Shown here: positions 30,981 to 38,791 of the stretch, piece after piece
Position numbering within the stretch: position 1 is the first letter of the stretch
Layout: each line of letters begins with the position of its first letter
Origin: Variovorax paradoxus
GTDB taxonomy: Bacteria; Pseudomonadota; Gammaproteobacteria; Burkholderiales; Burkholderiaceae_C
DNA length: 64,000 bases
Direction of reading: 5' to 3'
Assembly (NCBI RefSeq): GCF_018614875.1
Contig: NZ_JAGGNW010000009.1
Coordinates: 1-64,000 of the forward strand
Notes under the pieces: model-generated
The model's input: only the letters and a program-made list of their open reading frames with translations
Databases searched by the model: none
Told to the model about the DNA's origin: nothing
Program-made: the position numbers and the translations under genes

Positions 30981-32012
30981 TCAGGCCACTGGTTTGAGCT
31001 TCCGAACGCCCCCATAGTGCCGCTCGGTGATGCGCTTGTCGCTGTGCTGCAGCAGCTCCGACGCAGCCTCCAGGCTCTCCGATTTCTGAGCCGCCCGTTT
31101 GCGCGCGTCGCGCAGATACAAAGCTCGGATCTTGCTGACCAGGTCGTCGTCATTGGCGATGCTGGCCTTCACCGCCGCGCGGGCGCGGGCCTTGTCCCAC
31201 TGATAGCTCAATGCCCGGAGCTTCACTGGCTTCCCCTGCGGCGTGGACAGCAGCATCAAATGATCCGCGCCAAGGGCCCTGCGGCGGCGCAGGAGGTCCG
31301 GGAGCGTCGCGGACAGGCTCATGTCCCACTCAGCCTCTTTCCCGGTCTTGCTGGCTTCCAGGTGCAGGATGTCGCCCTTGGGCAGCAGCACTTCGGTGCA
31401 GTCGGTCAGCCTCATCCCGGTGGCGGCGCCCAGATCCATGCAGTCCTGCAGGGTCTGGTTGCCCTCGTAGCGGATGGCTTCCCACATCTCATCCAGTACC
31501 TTGATCTTGCGCGGCTTCTCGGCGTTCTTCCACTTCGACTTCTCCATGCCGGCCGCGGGCCACGGGAGCGACGTCATGCCCTCACCGCGGGCCCAGTTCC
31601 AGATGATCGACAACAGCGCCATCTCCCGGTTGGCCTGAGTCTTGGCAGAGCGGGCACGCAGGTAGCCCTTGATCGTCGGCAAATCGACCTGATCCCATGT
31701 TGCCTCGCCGAACGGCGGCCGGATGCGCCGGAGGTGCTTTGCATAGCCGCGGCGCGTCTCTGCATTTGTGTAGCTCAGTAGGCCCTCCGCCTCGTCGATC
31801 TCCCACGCGGCAAAGGCTTCCTCGAGCGTGCCGGCAATCCGGGGCTTGCGGTTGTGGATCTCGTCCCAACGCTTGATCGCCTCGTCGAAGTCCGAGCCGA
31901 GCGGAACGTCTGGCTTCCCCTCAAGGCGCATGTCGTAGAAGTAGTAAACCGTGACCTTCCCCGATGCGCGCTTGCGCGAGTGCGATCGAAGCCTCGGGTA
32001 CTTTCCAGTCAT
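30981..32012 (-). CDS. phage tyrosine integrase
   Basis: 343-residue tyrosine recombinase. The N-terminal SAM-like core-binding domain is followed by a catalytic domain with the first Arg in A-T-G-M-R-L-T-D, a box II region reading L-Y-L-R-D-A-R, and the nucleophile Tyr in E-R-H-Y-G-G near the C-terminus. The His usually found at the start of box II is not conserved, as in some phage integrases. It is adjacent to the tRNA-Leu remnant and its start overlaps the DUF4224-like gene (ATGA), so it is coupled to it. Confidence 0.93.
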   Translation of the reverse strand: MTGKYPRLRSHSRKRASGKVTVYYFYDMRLEGKPDVPLGSDFDEAIKRWDEIHNRKPRIAGTLEEAFAAWEIDEAEGLLSYTNAETRRGYAKHLRRIRPPFGEATWDQVDLPTIKGYLRARSAKTQANREMALLSIIWNWARGEGMTSLPWPAAGMEKSKWKNAEKPRKIKVLDEMWEAIRYEGNQTLQDCMDLGAATGMRLTDCTEVLLPKGDILHLEASKTGKEAEWDMSLSATLPDLLRRRRALGADHLMLLSTPQGKPVKLRALSYQWDKARARAAVKASIANDDDLVSKIRALYLRDARKRAAQKSESLEAASELLQHSDKRITERHYGGVRKLKPVA

Positions 32013-32233
32013 TTCACCAGTGCCAAGTTGACCCCGCGTGACGGCGTGACAGTGCGGCCCGCCAGCCACTCTCGGGTGTGAAATCGGCTCACCAGTATGC
32101 GCCGGTCGCGGCGACGATAGGGGATTCCGTCCTGCTTCAGGACGCGCTCCTGTTCGTCCGGGTTGGCGCTGCCTGTGAGCGCCTTGATCTCGCTCGGCGT
32201 CAGTAGTTCTTCAGTGAGGGCCGGTGCGCTCAC
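32009..32233 (-). CDS. DUF4224 domain protein, probable excisionase-like partner
   Basis: 74 residues. The core E-L-L-T-P-S-E-I-K-A-L-T-G and the following G-I-P-Y-R-R-R-D-R-R-I-L-V match the small DUF4224 proteins found next to phage integrases; the fold is expected to be a winged-helix DNA binder. A GTG start overlaps the stop of the gene upstream (GTGA), and the stop overlaps the integrase start. A role as excisionase or directionality factor is inferred from position. Confidence 0.75.
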   Translation of the reverse strand: MSAPALTEELLTPSEIKALTGSANPDEQERVLKQDGIPYRRRDRRILVSRFHTREWLAGRTVTPSRGVNLALVK

Positions 32234-32433
32234 AGGCCCTGCTTCCGTAGAGCGTTCACCTTGCGCAAGGCGCGCTTGGCGGTGGTCAGGAGCGTCCTGC
32301 GCGCGGCGATCTGTTCGGGCGTGCACAGCGGATCTTGGCGCATGGCTCGGACCATCAGCGCCATATCGTCGACGGCATGCCAAAGCGCTACGGTCTCGGC
32401 CTTGGTTAGGGGCTTGTGCCCGCTGGAGGTCAT
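32230..32433 (-). CDS. hypothetical protein
   Basis: 67 residues, helical and basic at the C-terminus, no recognised domain. It is held in the minus-strand operon by a GTGA overlap downstream and an overlap with the gene upstream, which is the main support. Confidence 0.7.
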   Translation of the reverse strand: MTSSGHKPLTKAETVALWHAVDDMALMVRAMRQDPLCTPEQIAARRTLLTTAKRALRKVNALRKQGL

Positions 32434-32783
32434 GGTCTGATCTCCCGGATCTTGTCGGTGATGGTGGTGACTTCGACGCGCATCGACATGCGGCCCGCCC
32501 TGTGCGCAGCGCGCACGAGCGTCGGGATGCGTTCGAATGGCGGGCCACCCCGCAGCGTGTGCGAGGTGGTGAATCTTTCGGCCAGCGCCTCAAGGTCGAC
32601 TGGGTCGGCGGTTGAGGTGTCCAGCAGATCCGACTCGCGCGGCTGGGGCTCTCCCGCCACCGCCTCGATCCTGGCCCACAGCTCGGCTGGCACGTTGACG
32701 GTCAGCCAACGGCCGACGCCGGAGCGGCCACGGCTCGGGTCGCCGTGCTTGCACTGCAGCAGCTCGTGAATGAGGCTGATCAC
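32430..32783 (-). CDS. hypothetical protein
   Basis: 117 residues, begins MISLIHELLQCKHGDPSRGR with a GTG start overlapping the stop of the upstream gene (GTGA). It has the segment R-W-L-T-V-N-V-P-A-E-L-W-A-R-I-E. No recognised domain. The longer frame starting at 32810 would overlap the upstream gene further. Confidence 0.7.
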   Translation of the reverse strand: MISLIHELLQCKHGDPSRGRSGVGRWLTVNVPAELWARIEAVAGEPQPRESDLLDTSTADPVDLEALAERFTTSHTLRGGPPFERIPTLVRAAHRAGRMSMRVEVTTITDKIREIRP

Positions 32784-33298
32784 GAGTGCGTCTCCGTCGG
32801 TTCGGTGCACAGGTTCTTGGGCACCTCAAGGTTGCTGATGGTGCCGCTCGGCGTTGGCCAGTCGCACAGCCACTTGTCGCCGAGGTCGCGCAGATTGGTA
32901 AAGGAGCTGCCTTCCCAGACGCCTTCCCATTCGATGCGCAAAGTTACGCGGCCGGGCACTTTCGGCGGAGACGGTGTCGATGACAACGGCACGGTGACAT
33001 TCGCATAGAGGTCGACGATCTCCGTTGGGGGGTCATCATCCCAAGCTCTGGCGCGCGGATCCTCGTCGCGGCCCACCAGGTGCGTCTGCTCCCAGTCGGA
33101 CCACTTCGCGAGCCAGCCGATGAGATGCATGCCGGGTGCGGGCTGTGCAGCCTCGAGCAACTCGACATAACTCTCAAGAACAAGAGTCACGGCCTTTTGG
33201 AGCCTCTTGTTATCGCCCCAGCGCGCAATGCCGGCGAGTGCGACTGCCATGGCATCGGAACTGTTCGACCCAGAGGTGAAAGCCGGTTGTTCGCTCAT
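32780..33298 (-). CDS. hypothetical protein
   Basis: 172 residues, acidic, two Trp-rich stretches (G-W-L-A-K-W-S-D-W-E-Q). No recognised domain. The ATG overlaps the stop of a 20-codon frame upstream (ATGA). It is part of a tightly coupled minus-strand series. Confidence 0.7.
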   Translation of the reverse strand: MSEQPAFTSGSNSSDAMAVALAGIARWGDNKRLQKAVTLVLESYVELLEAAQPAPGMHLIGWLAKWSDWEQTHLVGRDEDPRARAWDDDPPTEIVDLYANVTVPLSSTPSPPKVPGRVTLRIEWEGVWEGSSFTNLRDLGDKWLCDWPTPSGTISNLEVPKNLCTEPTETHS

Positions 33299-33357
33299 GA
33301 CAGCATCGGCACGTTGCCGTGCGGTTCGCCCCTGGCTAGCTGCACGAACGCCTTCAT
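33295..33357 (-). CDS. 20-residue coupling ORF
   Basis: Reads M-K-A-F-V-Q-L-A-R-G-E-P-H-G-N-V-P-M-L-S. Its start overlaps the stop of the 250-residue gene upstream (ATGA) and its stop overlaps the start of the 172-residue gene downstream (ATGA). It could be a real micropeptide or merely carry ribosomes across the junction. Confidence 0.45.
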   Translation of the reverse strand: MKAFVQLARGEPHGNVPMLS

Positions 33358-34106
33358 AGGCTCACCGCCCTTCCTTCGTTCGCGAAGCTCCGGCCGAAGT
33401 TCCAGCAGTTCGCATCGCCGTAGACGTGATCGCCGATGACTCCGTCAGCGATGGCGCCAATGCTGCATGCAATTGTTGAAGCCGAACTCAGACAAATATC
33501 CCTCGCATGCGCATCTTCGATGGTGCTGCCCTGCAGGAGCACCAGGATCTGGTGAAGAGTGCGGGTGCGAACGGCAACGATTTCGAGCACGCATTCCAGC
33601 TGCTTGGCGTTGTAGCTTTCCAATTGCCCGCGAAGAGGTGCCGCCGGTGCGGGCGCCATGCGAATCGCATCGACGACATGGAAGACATCGACATCGCCAG
33701 CCAAATGACCCGCGAGGGCCTTGACGATTCCCAATGCATGCCGGAGATCGAGATGGACGTTCGGCAAGATGGCATCATGAGTGAGGTTGAGCGCGGCGGT
33801 GATCAAAGCCTTGCAATTCAAGTTCGCCGCGACGAACACGCCCTTTTCTTCATCGTCCATGATGTCGAAATCGAAGATGGCCAGGCTCAGCAAACGCTTG
33901 GCCATGTCCAGACTGTCGTCGCGCTCGTTCTCGTCGGTGGCTCGCGCTCTTTCGAGCAACTGCATAACGCGTTCGCGCGCTTTGATCGCGGTTGGCCGCC
34001 AATCCTCGAGTTGGGCAGAAGAGGTGACTGCGGGTTCGGCGACAGCTGTCACCGCTTTGGCAACAAGAGTTGCCGTTTTTTGTGGGCGCGTGCTAACCTT
34101 CGGCAT
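33354..34106 (-). CDS. hypothetical prophage protein with Lys/Ala-rich N-terminus
   Basis: 250 residues. The first ~30 residues are rich in Lys, Ala, Thr and Val (PKVSTRPQKTATLVAKAV). The rest is predicted all-helical with repeated L-L and acidic stretches. The ATG at 34106 has AAGGA upstream, so the frame extending to 34208 is not used. A similar Lys/Ala tail is seen in the 437-residue protein further along. No function is recognised. Confidence 0.75.
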   Translation of the reverse strand: MPKVSTRPQKTATLVAKAVTAVAEPAVTSSAQLEDWRPTAIKARERVMQLLERARATDENERDDSLDMAKRLLSLAIFDFDIMDDEEKGVFVAANLNCKALITAALNLTHDAILPNVHLDLRHALGIVKALAGHLAGDVDVFHVVDAIRMAPAPAAPLRGQLESYNAKQLECVLEIVAVRTRTLHQILVLLQGSTIEDAHARDICLSSASTIACSIGAIADGVIGDHVYGDANCWNFGRSFANEGRAVSL

Positions 34107-34247
34107 GTGATGTCCTTGCCTTTTTGACGGGGTGGGTCTTCGCAGAAGCCGAAACGCCTGAACTCGTTTCGGCTTCAACTTTTGTGGGTCTTGCGGATAC
34201 CTTAGCAAGCGCGATCCGATGTGCGCTAGGTTGGCGGCGCATATTTT

Positions 34248-35099
34248 TTACAGAGCTTCCACCGCAGATTTCGTGTGAGCCCTGTGAGCCCTGAGAGGCT
34301 TGGGCCTGCGACCGCCAGGCAGCATTTGAAAGCTGCGATCGATGTCCCGATGGGACCAGCGGGCGGGGCTCTCTTGCAGGCATTCGCTGATGAAGCGCTC
34401 GAAGATCCGAGTGATGTCGGCGACGGCGTAGACGGCGTACTGTGACCCCTTCGCTTCTTCGCGATGGTTGCGCACCATGCCGTAGGGCTTGGGGCTCAGA
34501 GGCAACTGGCGCACCACCATGTCGACCACCCACGGCGGCAGCGCATACCGCTCGCCCATGCGCTTTTCGATCTTGGTGATGGGTTCGCAGTTTTGTGGGC
34601 AGTGGTCCCAGACGCGCGACTCGGCGAGGTCGTCGACGCGGCTCTCGATACGGGCCACGTCCTGCTGCAACTCGATTTGCTTGCGCTCCATTTCGACGAG
34701 CGCCTGGGCGCTGGCCAGCAACATTTCGGCCTGAGTGAGCGGCGCATGGGCCTTGTCGCCGAAGTAGCTAGTGACCAGTTTTCGCTGCACGTCCCACGCA
34801 AGGTCATCGTTGAACGGCTTGACCAGCATCGTGTAGCCGGCTTCCGTGATGAGGAGTACCTTGCCTGGCGTGCCGCCTTGCGGCCGCGTAAAACCAAGCC
34901 GACGAATTTCGTCGGGTTGGTCCAATTCGAAGAAGTCGGTGCCTTCCGCGAAGCGCGCGCGGTGCTCGCGGAAGTTTCGGCCGGCTGTGCCATCGGGGCG
35001 CTCGTGCACCTCGTCGACCTGGGCCAGAGTGACCACGCGCGCGCCGCGGTATTCGATCACCCGCAGGTCGGTGCTGTTGATCTTGACGATCTTGCTCAC
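34248..35099 (-). CDS. ORF6N domain phage regulatory protein
   Basis: 283 residues. The N-terminal ~95 residues match the ORF6N DNA-binding domain: V-I-E-Y-R-G-A-R-V-V-T-L-A-Q-V-D, N-F-R-E-H-R, F-A-E-G-T-D-F-F-E-L, and L-I-T-E-A-G-Y-T-M-L-V-K-P-F. A coiled-coil stretch follows (about 120-165), then a second globular part. Such proteins act as antirepressors or regulators in temperate phages. Its ATG overlaps the stop of the Arc-type gene. Confidence 0.82.
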   Translation of the reverse strand: MSKIVKINSTDLRVIEYRGARVVTLAQVDEVHERPDGTAGRNFREHRARFAEGTDFFELDQPDEIRRLGFTRPQGGTPGKVLLITEAGYTMLVKPFNDDLAWDVQRKLVTSYFGDKAHAPLTQAEMLLASAQALVEMERKQIELQQDVARIESRVDDLAESRVWDHCPQNCEPITKIEKRMGERYALPPWVVDMVVRQLPLSPKPYGMVRNHREEAKGSQYAVYAVADITRIFERFISECLQESPARWSHRDIDRSFQMLPGGRRPKPLRAHRAHTKSAVEAL

Positions 35100-35278
35100 G
35101 ATTGCTGTCCTTCCGGAGTGGTGGAGGTCTTGCGCTTGCCCTTGAAGGTCGAGCGCAGGCGGTGGAGGATTTCGGCGTTGAAGGTCCGCTCGGCTTCCGT
35201 CGCGGCCTCGTGCAAAGCACGGTGCAGATCGGGTGGCACGCGAAGCGCGGTCTTCACGAAGTCTTTTTGTGTTGCCAT
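35096..35278 (-). CDS. Arc-family ribbon-helix-helix DNA-binding protein
   Basis: 60 residues. Beta strand F-V-K-T-A-L-R-V-P-P-D-L-H is followed by two helices (A-L-H-E-A-A-T-E-A-E-R-T and F-N-A-E-I-L-H-R-L), the Arc/MetJ fold. The ATG at 35278 is preferred over an upstream in-frame codon because the protein then begins with the usual short arm. It is divergent from a second Arc-type gene that shares the K-T-A-L-R-x-P-x-D-L-H core. Confidence 0.85.
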   Translation of the reverse strand: MATQKDFVKTALRVPPDLHRALHEAATEAERTFNAEILHRLRSTFKGKRKTSTTPEGQQS

Positions 35279-35284
35279 GTCTTT

Positions 35285-35331
35285 AAAATGAAGGCGTTGA
35301 GAGAATGTACAGTGCCTTGAAAGTGAAGGCA
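35285..35331. promoter_or_regulatory. repeats in the divergent Arc-type promoter
   Basis: AAA(A/G)TGAAGGC occurs directly at 35285-35295 and 35320-35330. TGCCTT (35313-35318) and AAGGCA (35326-35331) form a 6-bp inverted repeat with a seven-base gap. They lie between two divergent Arc-type genes, as expected for ribbon-helix-helix operators. Confidence 0.5.
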
Positions 35332-35365
35332 ATAGATGACTTCAAATTAGGGATACCATTTCTCC

Positions 35366-36088
35366 ATGGCCACCTCCTATCAAGACGATTACATGAAGAC
35401 CGCGCTGCGGCTCCCGCGCGACCTCCATGCCAAGCTTCAAGAGTCCGCCACCATGAGTAGCAGGAGCTTGAATGCGGAACTGATAGCGCGGCTTGAGCAC
35501 ACTGCGCAGTGGGAGGCTCGGGCACGCGCCTCTTCTCAAGAAGCAGCAGAAGCAAAAATGGAGATTTCCCGATTGGCTGCGGTTGCTGGCCGCGCGCGAT
35601 CCGAACTGGAATCGGAGAACGAAAAATTGCGGGGCGATCTGAAGCTGAGTGAGGCTTATCTCGTCGGTGTACGGAACCAATTGAAAGAGCTTCGACTTGA
35701 GCGTGATGCGCTTGCAAAGGCGAACTCGCCAGAAGTAGAGTCGCCGAGTGAAATCGCGCTGCTCAGGCAGCTTGCTGATGAGCGCCTGATTCGGGCGAAC
35801 ATTCTGGCCAACCTGAGCACAACCCTTGCCAAGATGGTCCGCAAGGTGGCGAATTTGCTGACTCCGGACCAGCGGGGTCAAGCGCTCGAAGTCTCGGTGT
35901 TCGAGGCCGTTGCGGACGGTGTAATCGATGGCGCGGGCGTAGCGATCGCTGACCTGCTTGAGTCGCTGGCCCGCGAACCGGCGCAACCTGCGGCAGGCTC
36001 GGAGGCCGCGCTCCAAGCGAAGCGGCAAGAGGAGCTCACGAACCGCAAGTCCTTGGGGCCTCGGTCGCCACGCAAGCCCAAGACCTGA
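35366..36088 (+). CDS. Arc-type DNA-binding domain fused to a coiled coil
   Basis: 240 residues. The first ~50 residues repeat the Arc-type ribbon-helix-helix (D-D-Y-M-K-T-A-L-R-L-P-R-D-L-H). A coiled coil spans about residues 55-115, followed by a helical C-terminal domain and a basic tail. The architecture suggests a dimeric or higher-order DNA binder with a partner domain. It is the only plus-strand gene in this minus-strand block and shares an intergenic region with the 60-residue Arc protein. Confidence 0.82.
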   Translation: MATSYQDDYMKTALRLPRDLHAKLQESATMSSRSLNAELIARLEHTAQWEARARASSQEAAEAKMEISRLAAVAGRARSELESENEKLRGDLKLSEAYLVGVRNQLKELRLERDALAKANSPEVESPSEIALLRQLADERLIRANILANLSTTLAKMVRKVANLLTPDQRGQALEVSVFEAVADGVIDGAGVAIADLLESLAREPAQPAAGSEAALQAKRQEELTNRKSLGPRSPRKPKT

Positions 36089-36090
36089 CA

Positions 36091-36213
36091 TCACGCCCAC
36101 CTCCAGACGACGCGCGCGGCCAGACCGAGCAGGAACAAGTTGAACAGACCGACGTCGACCAGCGCACGGCTGACGGTGCGGCCCAGGCGATAGAGCAGGG
36201 CGAGCGCGATCAC
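36091..36213 (-). CDS. 40-residue membrane peptide
   Basis: GTG start overlapping the stop of the 134-residue gene (GTGA). After a short basic N-terminus the segment A-L-V-D-V-G-L-F-N-L-F-L-L-G-L-A-A-R-V-V-W forms one membrane-type helix. It is the last gene of a three-gene coupled cassette. It could be an inhibitory or exclusion peptide; no homolog is recognised. Confidence 0.6.
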   Translation of the reverse strand: MIALALLYRLGRTVSRALVDVGLFNLFLLGLAARVVWRWA

Positions 36214-36614
36214 GCGGCCACCGCCTCTCGTGCCGTCGCCTGCAACGCAGCGCGCAGCCGCTTGACCTGCAGCGGGCTGACGAACAGGTCGACATCCTCG
36301 GCTTTGGCGTAACTGATGTTGGGCGTGCCGCCCCAGCCGATCTCCAGTAGACGTGTGTCGCCTTCGCCCATCGCCTCGTCGACGATCTCGCGCTCGCGGC
36401 GAAGGTTGTAGGCGAAACCTTCCTCGCACCAGCCTGCAGCGTCAACGCCCCAGGCCAACGTCAGCAGCTTCTCCAGCACTTCGGCCGCGCCGGCGGTGGA
36501 GCCGTTGGCGTAGTTGTAGGGCGCCTCGAAGAAGACGATGCGCTCCTGCAGTTGGCGATCGCGATCGCACATGGAGGGCGGCAGGCTGACGAAAACGCGG
36601 TACAGCGAGTTCAT
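36210..36614 (-). CDS. hypothetical protein of the three-gene cassette
   Basis: 134 residues. No recognised domain; the segment G-W-G-G-T-P-N-I-S-Y-A-K-A-E-D-V-D-L-F-V is the most distinctive. It overlaps its upstream neighbour by ATGA and its downstream neighbour by GTGA, so the three are translated as a unit. Confidence 0.72.
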   Translation of the reverse strand: MNSLYRVFVSLPPSMCDRDRQLQERIVFFEAPYNYANGSTAGAAEVLEKLLTLAWGVDAAGWCEEGFAYNLRREREIVDEAMGEGDTRLLEIGWGGTPNISYAKAEDVDLFVSPLQVKRLRAALQATAREAVAA

Positions 36615-37924
36615 GCGAGCTTCTCGAAAGCGTCGTCAAATTCGCTCTTGCCCAACTCGGCAAGTGTGATGACGCCGCGCACTACCAAGTCACCCTTGGC
36701 CTCCGCGTCTGCCTTGCAGTACATCCCCAACATCGCGAGTGCCTGGACAGTGGTTTCGTTGGCTCTGTCGGCGTCCACTTTGTTCGTCGCCGAGAGCACT
36801 TTTTCGACCTCCTCAGCGGCGAGGGCCAGCAAACTACACACGCCGAAGCAGGCGTCACTGCCTCCCTGGTGGGCATATGCTTCAAGGACCGCTACGGCTT
36901 CGTTCAGATGCGAGCAGGCGTCGACGAAGGCGGAGTTCGGCGAATTGGGGCTCGCCAAGCAGGCGGCAGAGGCTGCGGTGGCCTGGCCGCTCGACGGTCG
37001 CGCCGGGAGATCGCCAGCAACCACCGTTAGGTCGAGATCGCTGTGCGCTTTGTCGAGCAGATTGAACGCCTCCTCCAGCAAGTGCTTGACCCCGCCGTCC
37101 TGGCACATTGAGACGGCGCCTCCAAGGATCGCCAGCGGCGTGAGCATTTCGTTCCTGGCCCAGTCGACGTCGTCCAGCGTGAACGAAGGTGCGTACAAGC
37201 GCGACAGGGCATTGGGGATGAGTCCCTCCACCAGCAGGCTGAGCACCAACTCGACAGGCGCATCGACATCGAGGGAGTCGAGCGCGGCAGAGAGCTTCTG
37301 GCGTCCCAATTTGAGATCGGAATTGATGCTGGCGAATCGCTTCCCAAGGACGTTGGGCGACGACTCAAGAATCAGACTCTTCGCTACGACCTTGGTCGCT
37401 GCTTTGGAGCTGGGCTTGGCGACGGCTGGGCGTTCCTGCCAAGACTCCATGTCTTCCAAGAGATCCCAAGCGTCACGGACAAGGCGCTCGGCCGCGCAGA
37501 CCTGTTGTTCAAAGGGGCTGCCAAGCGCGATGCCGGCCAGAGCTTCCAGGATCTGCACCGGATCGCCTAGCAATCGGCCGGCGCTCCCCGCGACATCTTG
37601 GTAGATCGGCCCTGGCTCGAGAAGCGCGACAACCTCGGGCAGCATGCGCTCGCCCAGCATCGAGCCAAGGTCGCTGACCGCCTTCTCGGCTCGCGTCTCG
37701 CAACGCTGAGCCAGTGTGCTCGCACAGCTGAGCAGCTCGATGGCATCGGCCATCTCACGACGTACCTTGACGGTCGCTTCTTCCCAGGGGGAGCGCGCGG
37801 GTCGGACCTTCTTTGCGACTGTGGTGCGCGGCTTGGAGGTGGTGGCGGCGACGAGAGTTTTTGCCTTAGCGGGGTTGCTCGGCAGGACGGTGCTCTCTGT
37901 CTCAAGGGCTTCGGCGTAGGTCAC
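36611..37924 (-). CDS. large helical hypothetical prophage protein
   Basis: 437 residues from a GTG that has TTGGAG at a good distance upstream; a TTG twelve bases earlier is the alternative. A Lys/Ala/Thr-rich tail (about residues 15-45) precedes a helical domain, a second Lys/Ala/Ser-rich linker lies near residues 165-182, and two more helical segments follow. The low-complexity linkers resemble histone H1-type tails. No catalytic motif was found. It begins a three-gene cassette under its own promoter. Confidence 0.75.
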   Translation of the reverse strand: MTYAEALETESTVLPSNPAKAKTLVAATTSKPRTTVAKKVRPARSPWEEATVKVRREMADAIELLSCASTLAQRCETRAEKAVSDLGSMLGERMLPEVVALLEPGPIYQDVAGSAGRLLGDPVQILEALAGIALGSPFEQQVCAAERLVRDAWDLLEDMESWQERPAVAKPSSKAATKVVAKSLILESSPNVLGKRFASINSDLKLGRQKLSAALDSLDVDAPVELVLSLLVEGLIPNALSRLYAPSFTLDDVDWARNEMLTPLAILGGAVSMCQDGGVKHLLEEAFNLLDKAHSDLDLTVVAGDLPARPSSGQATAASAACLASPNSPNSAFVDACSHLNEAVAVLEAYAHQGGSDACFGVCSLLALAAEEVEKVLSATNKVDADRANETTVQALAMLGMYCKADAEAKGDLVVRGVITLAELGKSEFDDAFEKLA

Positions 37925-37960
37925 TGTGCGCTCCAAGGCCCGGAATGAGCCGATGAAGCG

Positions 37961-37990
37961 AGTTTAAGCGCATTGCGCAGATAAAATCAA
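37961..37990 (-). promoter_or_regulatory. promoter with central palindrome for the 437/134/40-residue cassette
   Basis: On the minus strand TTGATT (complement 37985-37990) and TAAACT (complement 37961-37966) are 18 bases apart. GCGCATTGCGC (37968-37978), a palindrome, lies between them. This fits a regulated sigma-70 promoter; the operator is inferred. Confidence 0.45.
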
Positions 37991-38000
37991 GCGTCGCGCT

Positions 38001-38714
38001 TCATTTATTTTTCTGCTCGATACCGGCGTGAGGCCTATACCGGCTGGCGGAGACTACCGCCACCACGCACTCGACTCCATCCAGGTCGTCCCTTTCGAGG
38101 GTTAGCCGATCTCCGCTGAAAACGACCTCGGCCGAGACTGTTCCGTCGCCCCGTCGAGCGCGAATCTCGATGAGCTTGTCGCCGTCCCGGGTGGGAAGGA
38201 TGCAGTAGTCGCTGTATTCCGGGTTGCCGTCGCGCTCGATTACCAGGTACTGCCCGTCACGAAGCGATCGGACCGGGCCGTCGCCGCGAATTCGGACTGC
38301 ATATCCGTTAAAGACGCCAGAACCAAGAATGAAGCCGCCCGCTTGAGAGCGGTCGATCACGAACTCTTCGCGGTCGACGCGTACAGTGCCCTCGACAGGC
38401 AGCGCGTCGATGTTCCCGCCTCTTCCGTCGAACTCGAACCCATGACCCGGTACGCGCTTGTCCGGACCCAGGGGCGGATGGGGAGTATCCATCCAGCCTT
38501 TGGGCTTTTCGTGAGCGAGTTCCAGTCGACGGGCCATCTGGTCGCCCATCTGCCGTGGCCGGCCAGTTTTCTGGTCGAGGGCTCCATTCCTGATCTGGCT
38601 CAAGTACACGGAGGTGGTGCCTGCCTTGCCCGCGACTGTTTCGAGCGTGCCCGAGTCGGCAACTAGTAGCTCGAGGTTCTCTAGACGAATTTCGCCAATA
38701 GTTTTCATGTCCAT
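38001..38714 (-). CDS. CI-like repressor with degenerate S24 domain
   Basis: 237 residues from the ATG starting MDMKTIGEIR; a start at 38708 is also possible. The N-terminal helix-turn-helix covers about residues 25-70 (E-T-V-A-G-K-A-G-T-T-S-V-Y-L-S-Q-I-R-N-G). The C-terminal LexA/S24-type fold shows L-R-D-G-Q-Y-L-V-I. The usual G-D-S-M segment reads G-D-G-P (Gly at 146), so the serine nucleophile appears lost. It is divergent from the Cro-like gene, as in lambdoid switches. Confidence 0.85.
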   Translation of the reverse strand: MDMKTIGEIRLENLELLVADSGTLETVAGKAGTTSVYLSQIRNGALDQKTGRPRQMGDQMARRLELAHEKPKGWMDTPHPPLGPDKRVPGHGFEFDGRGGNIDALPVEGTVRVDREEFVIDRSQAGGFILGSGVFNGYAVRIRGDGPVRSLRDGQYLVIERDGNPEYSDYCILPTRDGDKLIEIRARRGDGTVSAEVVFSGDRLTLERDDLDGVECVVAVVSASRYRPHAGIEQKNK

Positions 38715-38734
38715 GAGTTTCGTTGGTCTCAATT

Positions 38735-38785
38735 AAGCGTGGCAATACGCGATACGCTTGCTTAATTACGCGATACGCTTAAGAT
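38735..38785. promoter_or_regulatory. cI/cro operator-promoter region
   Basis: TACGCGATACGCTT is repeated exactly at 38746-38759 and 38767-38780, a 21-bp period. The reverse arm AAGCGT is at 38735-38740. For cro, TTGCTT (38758-38763) and TAAGAT (38780-38785) are 16 bases apart and would place transcription start at or next to the ATG at 38792. Confidence 0.65.
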
Positions 38786-38791
38786 GTGGGC

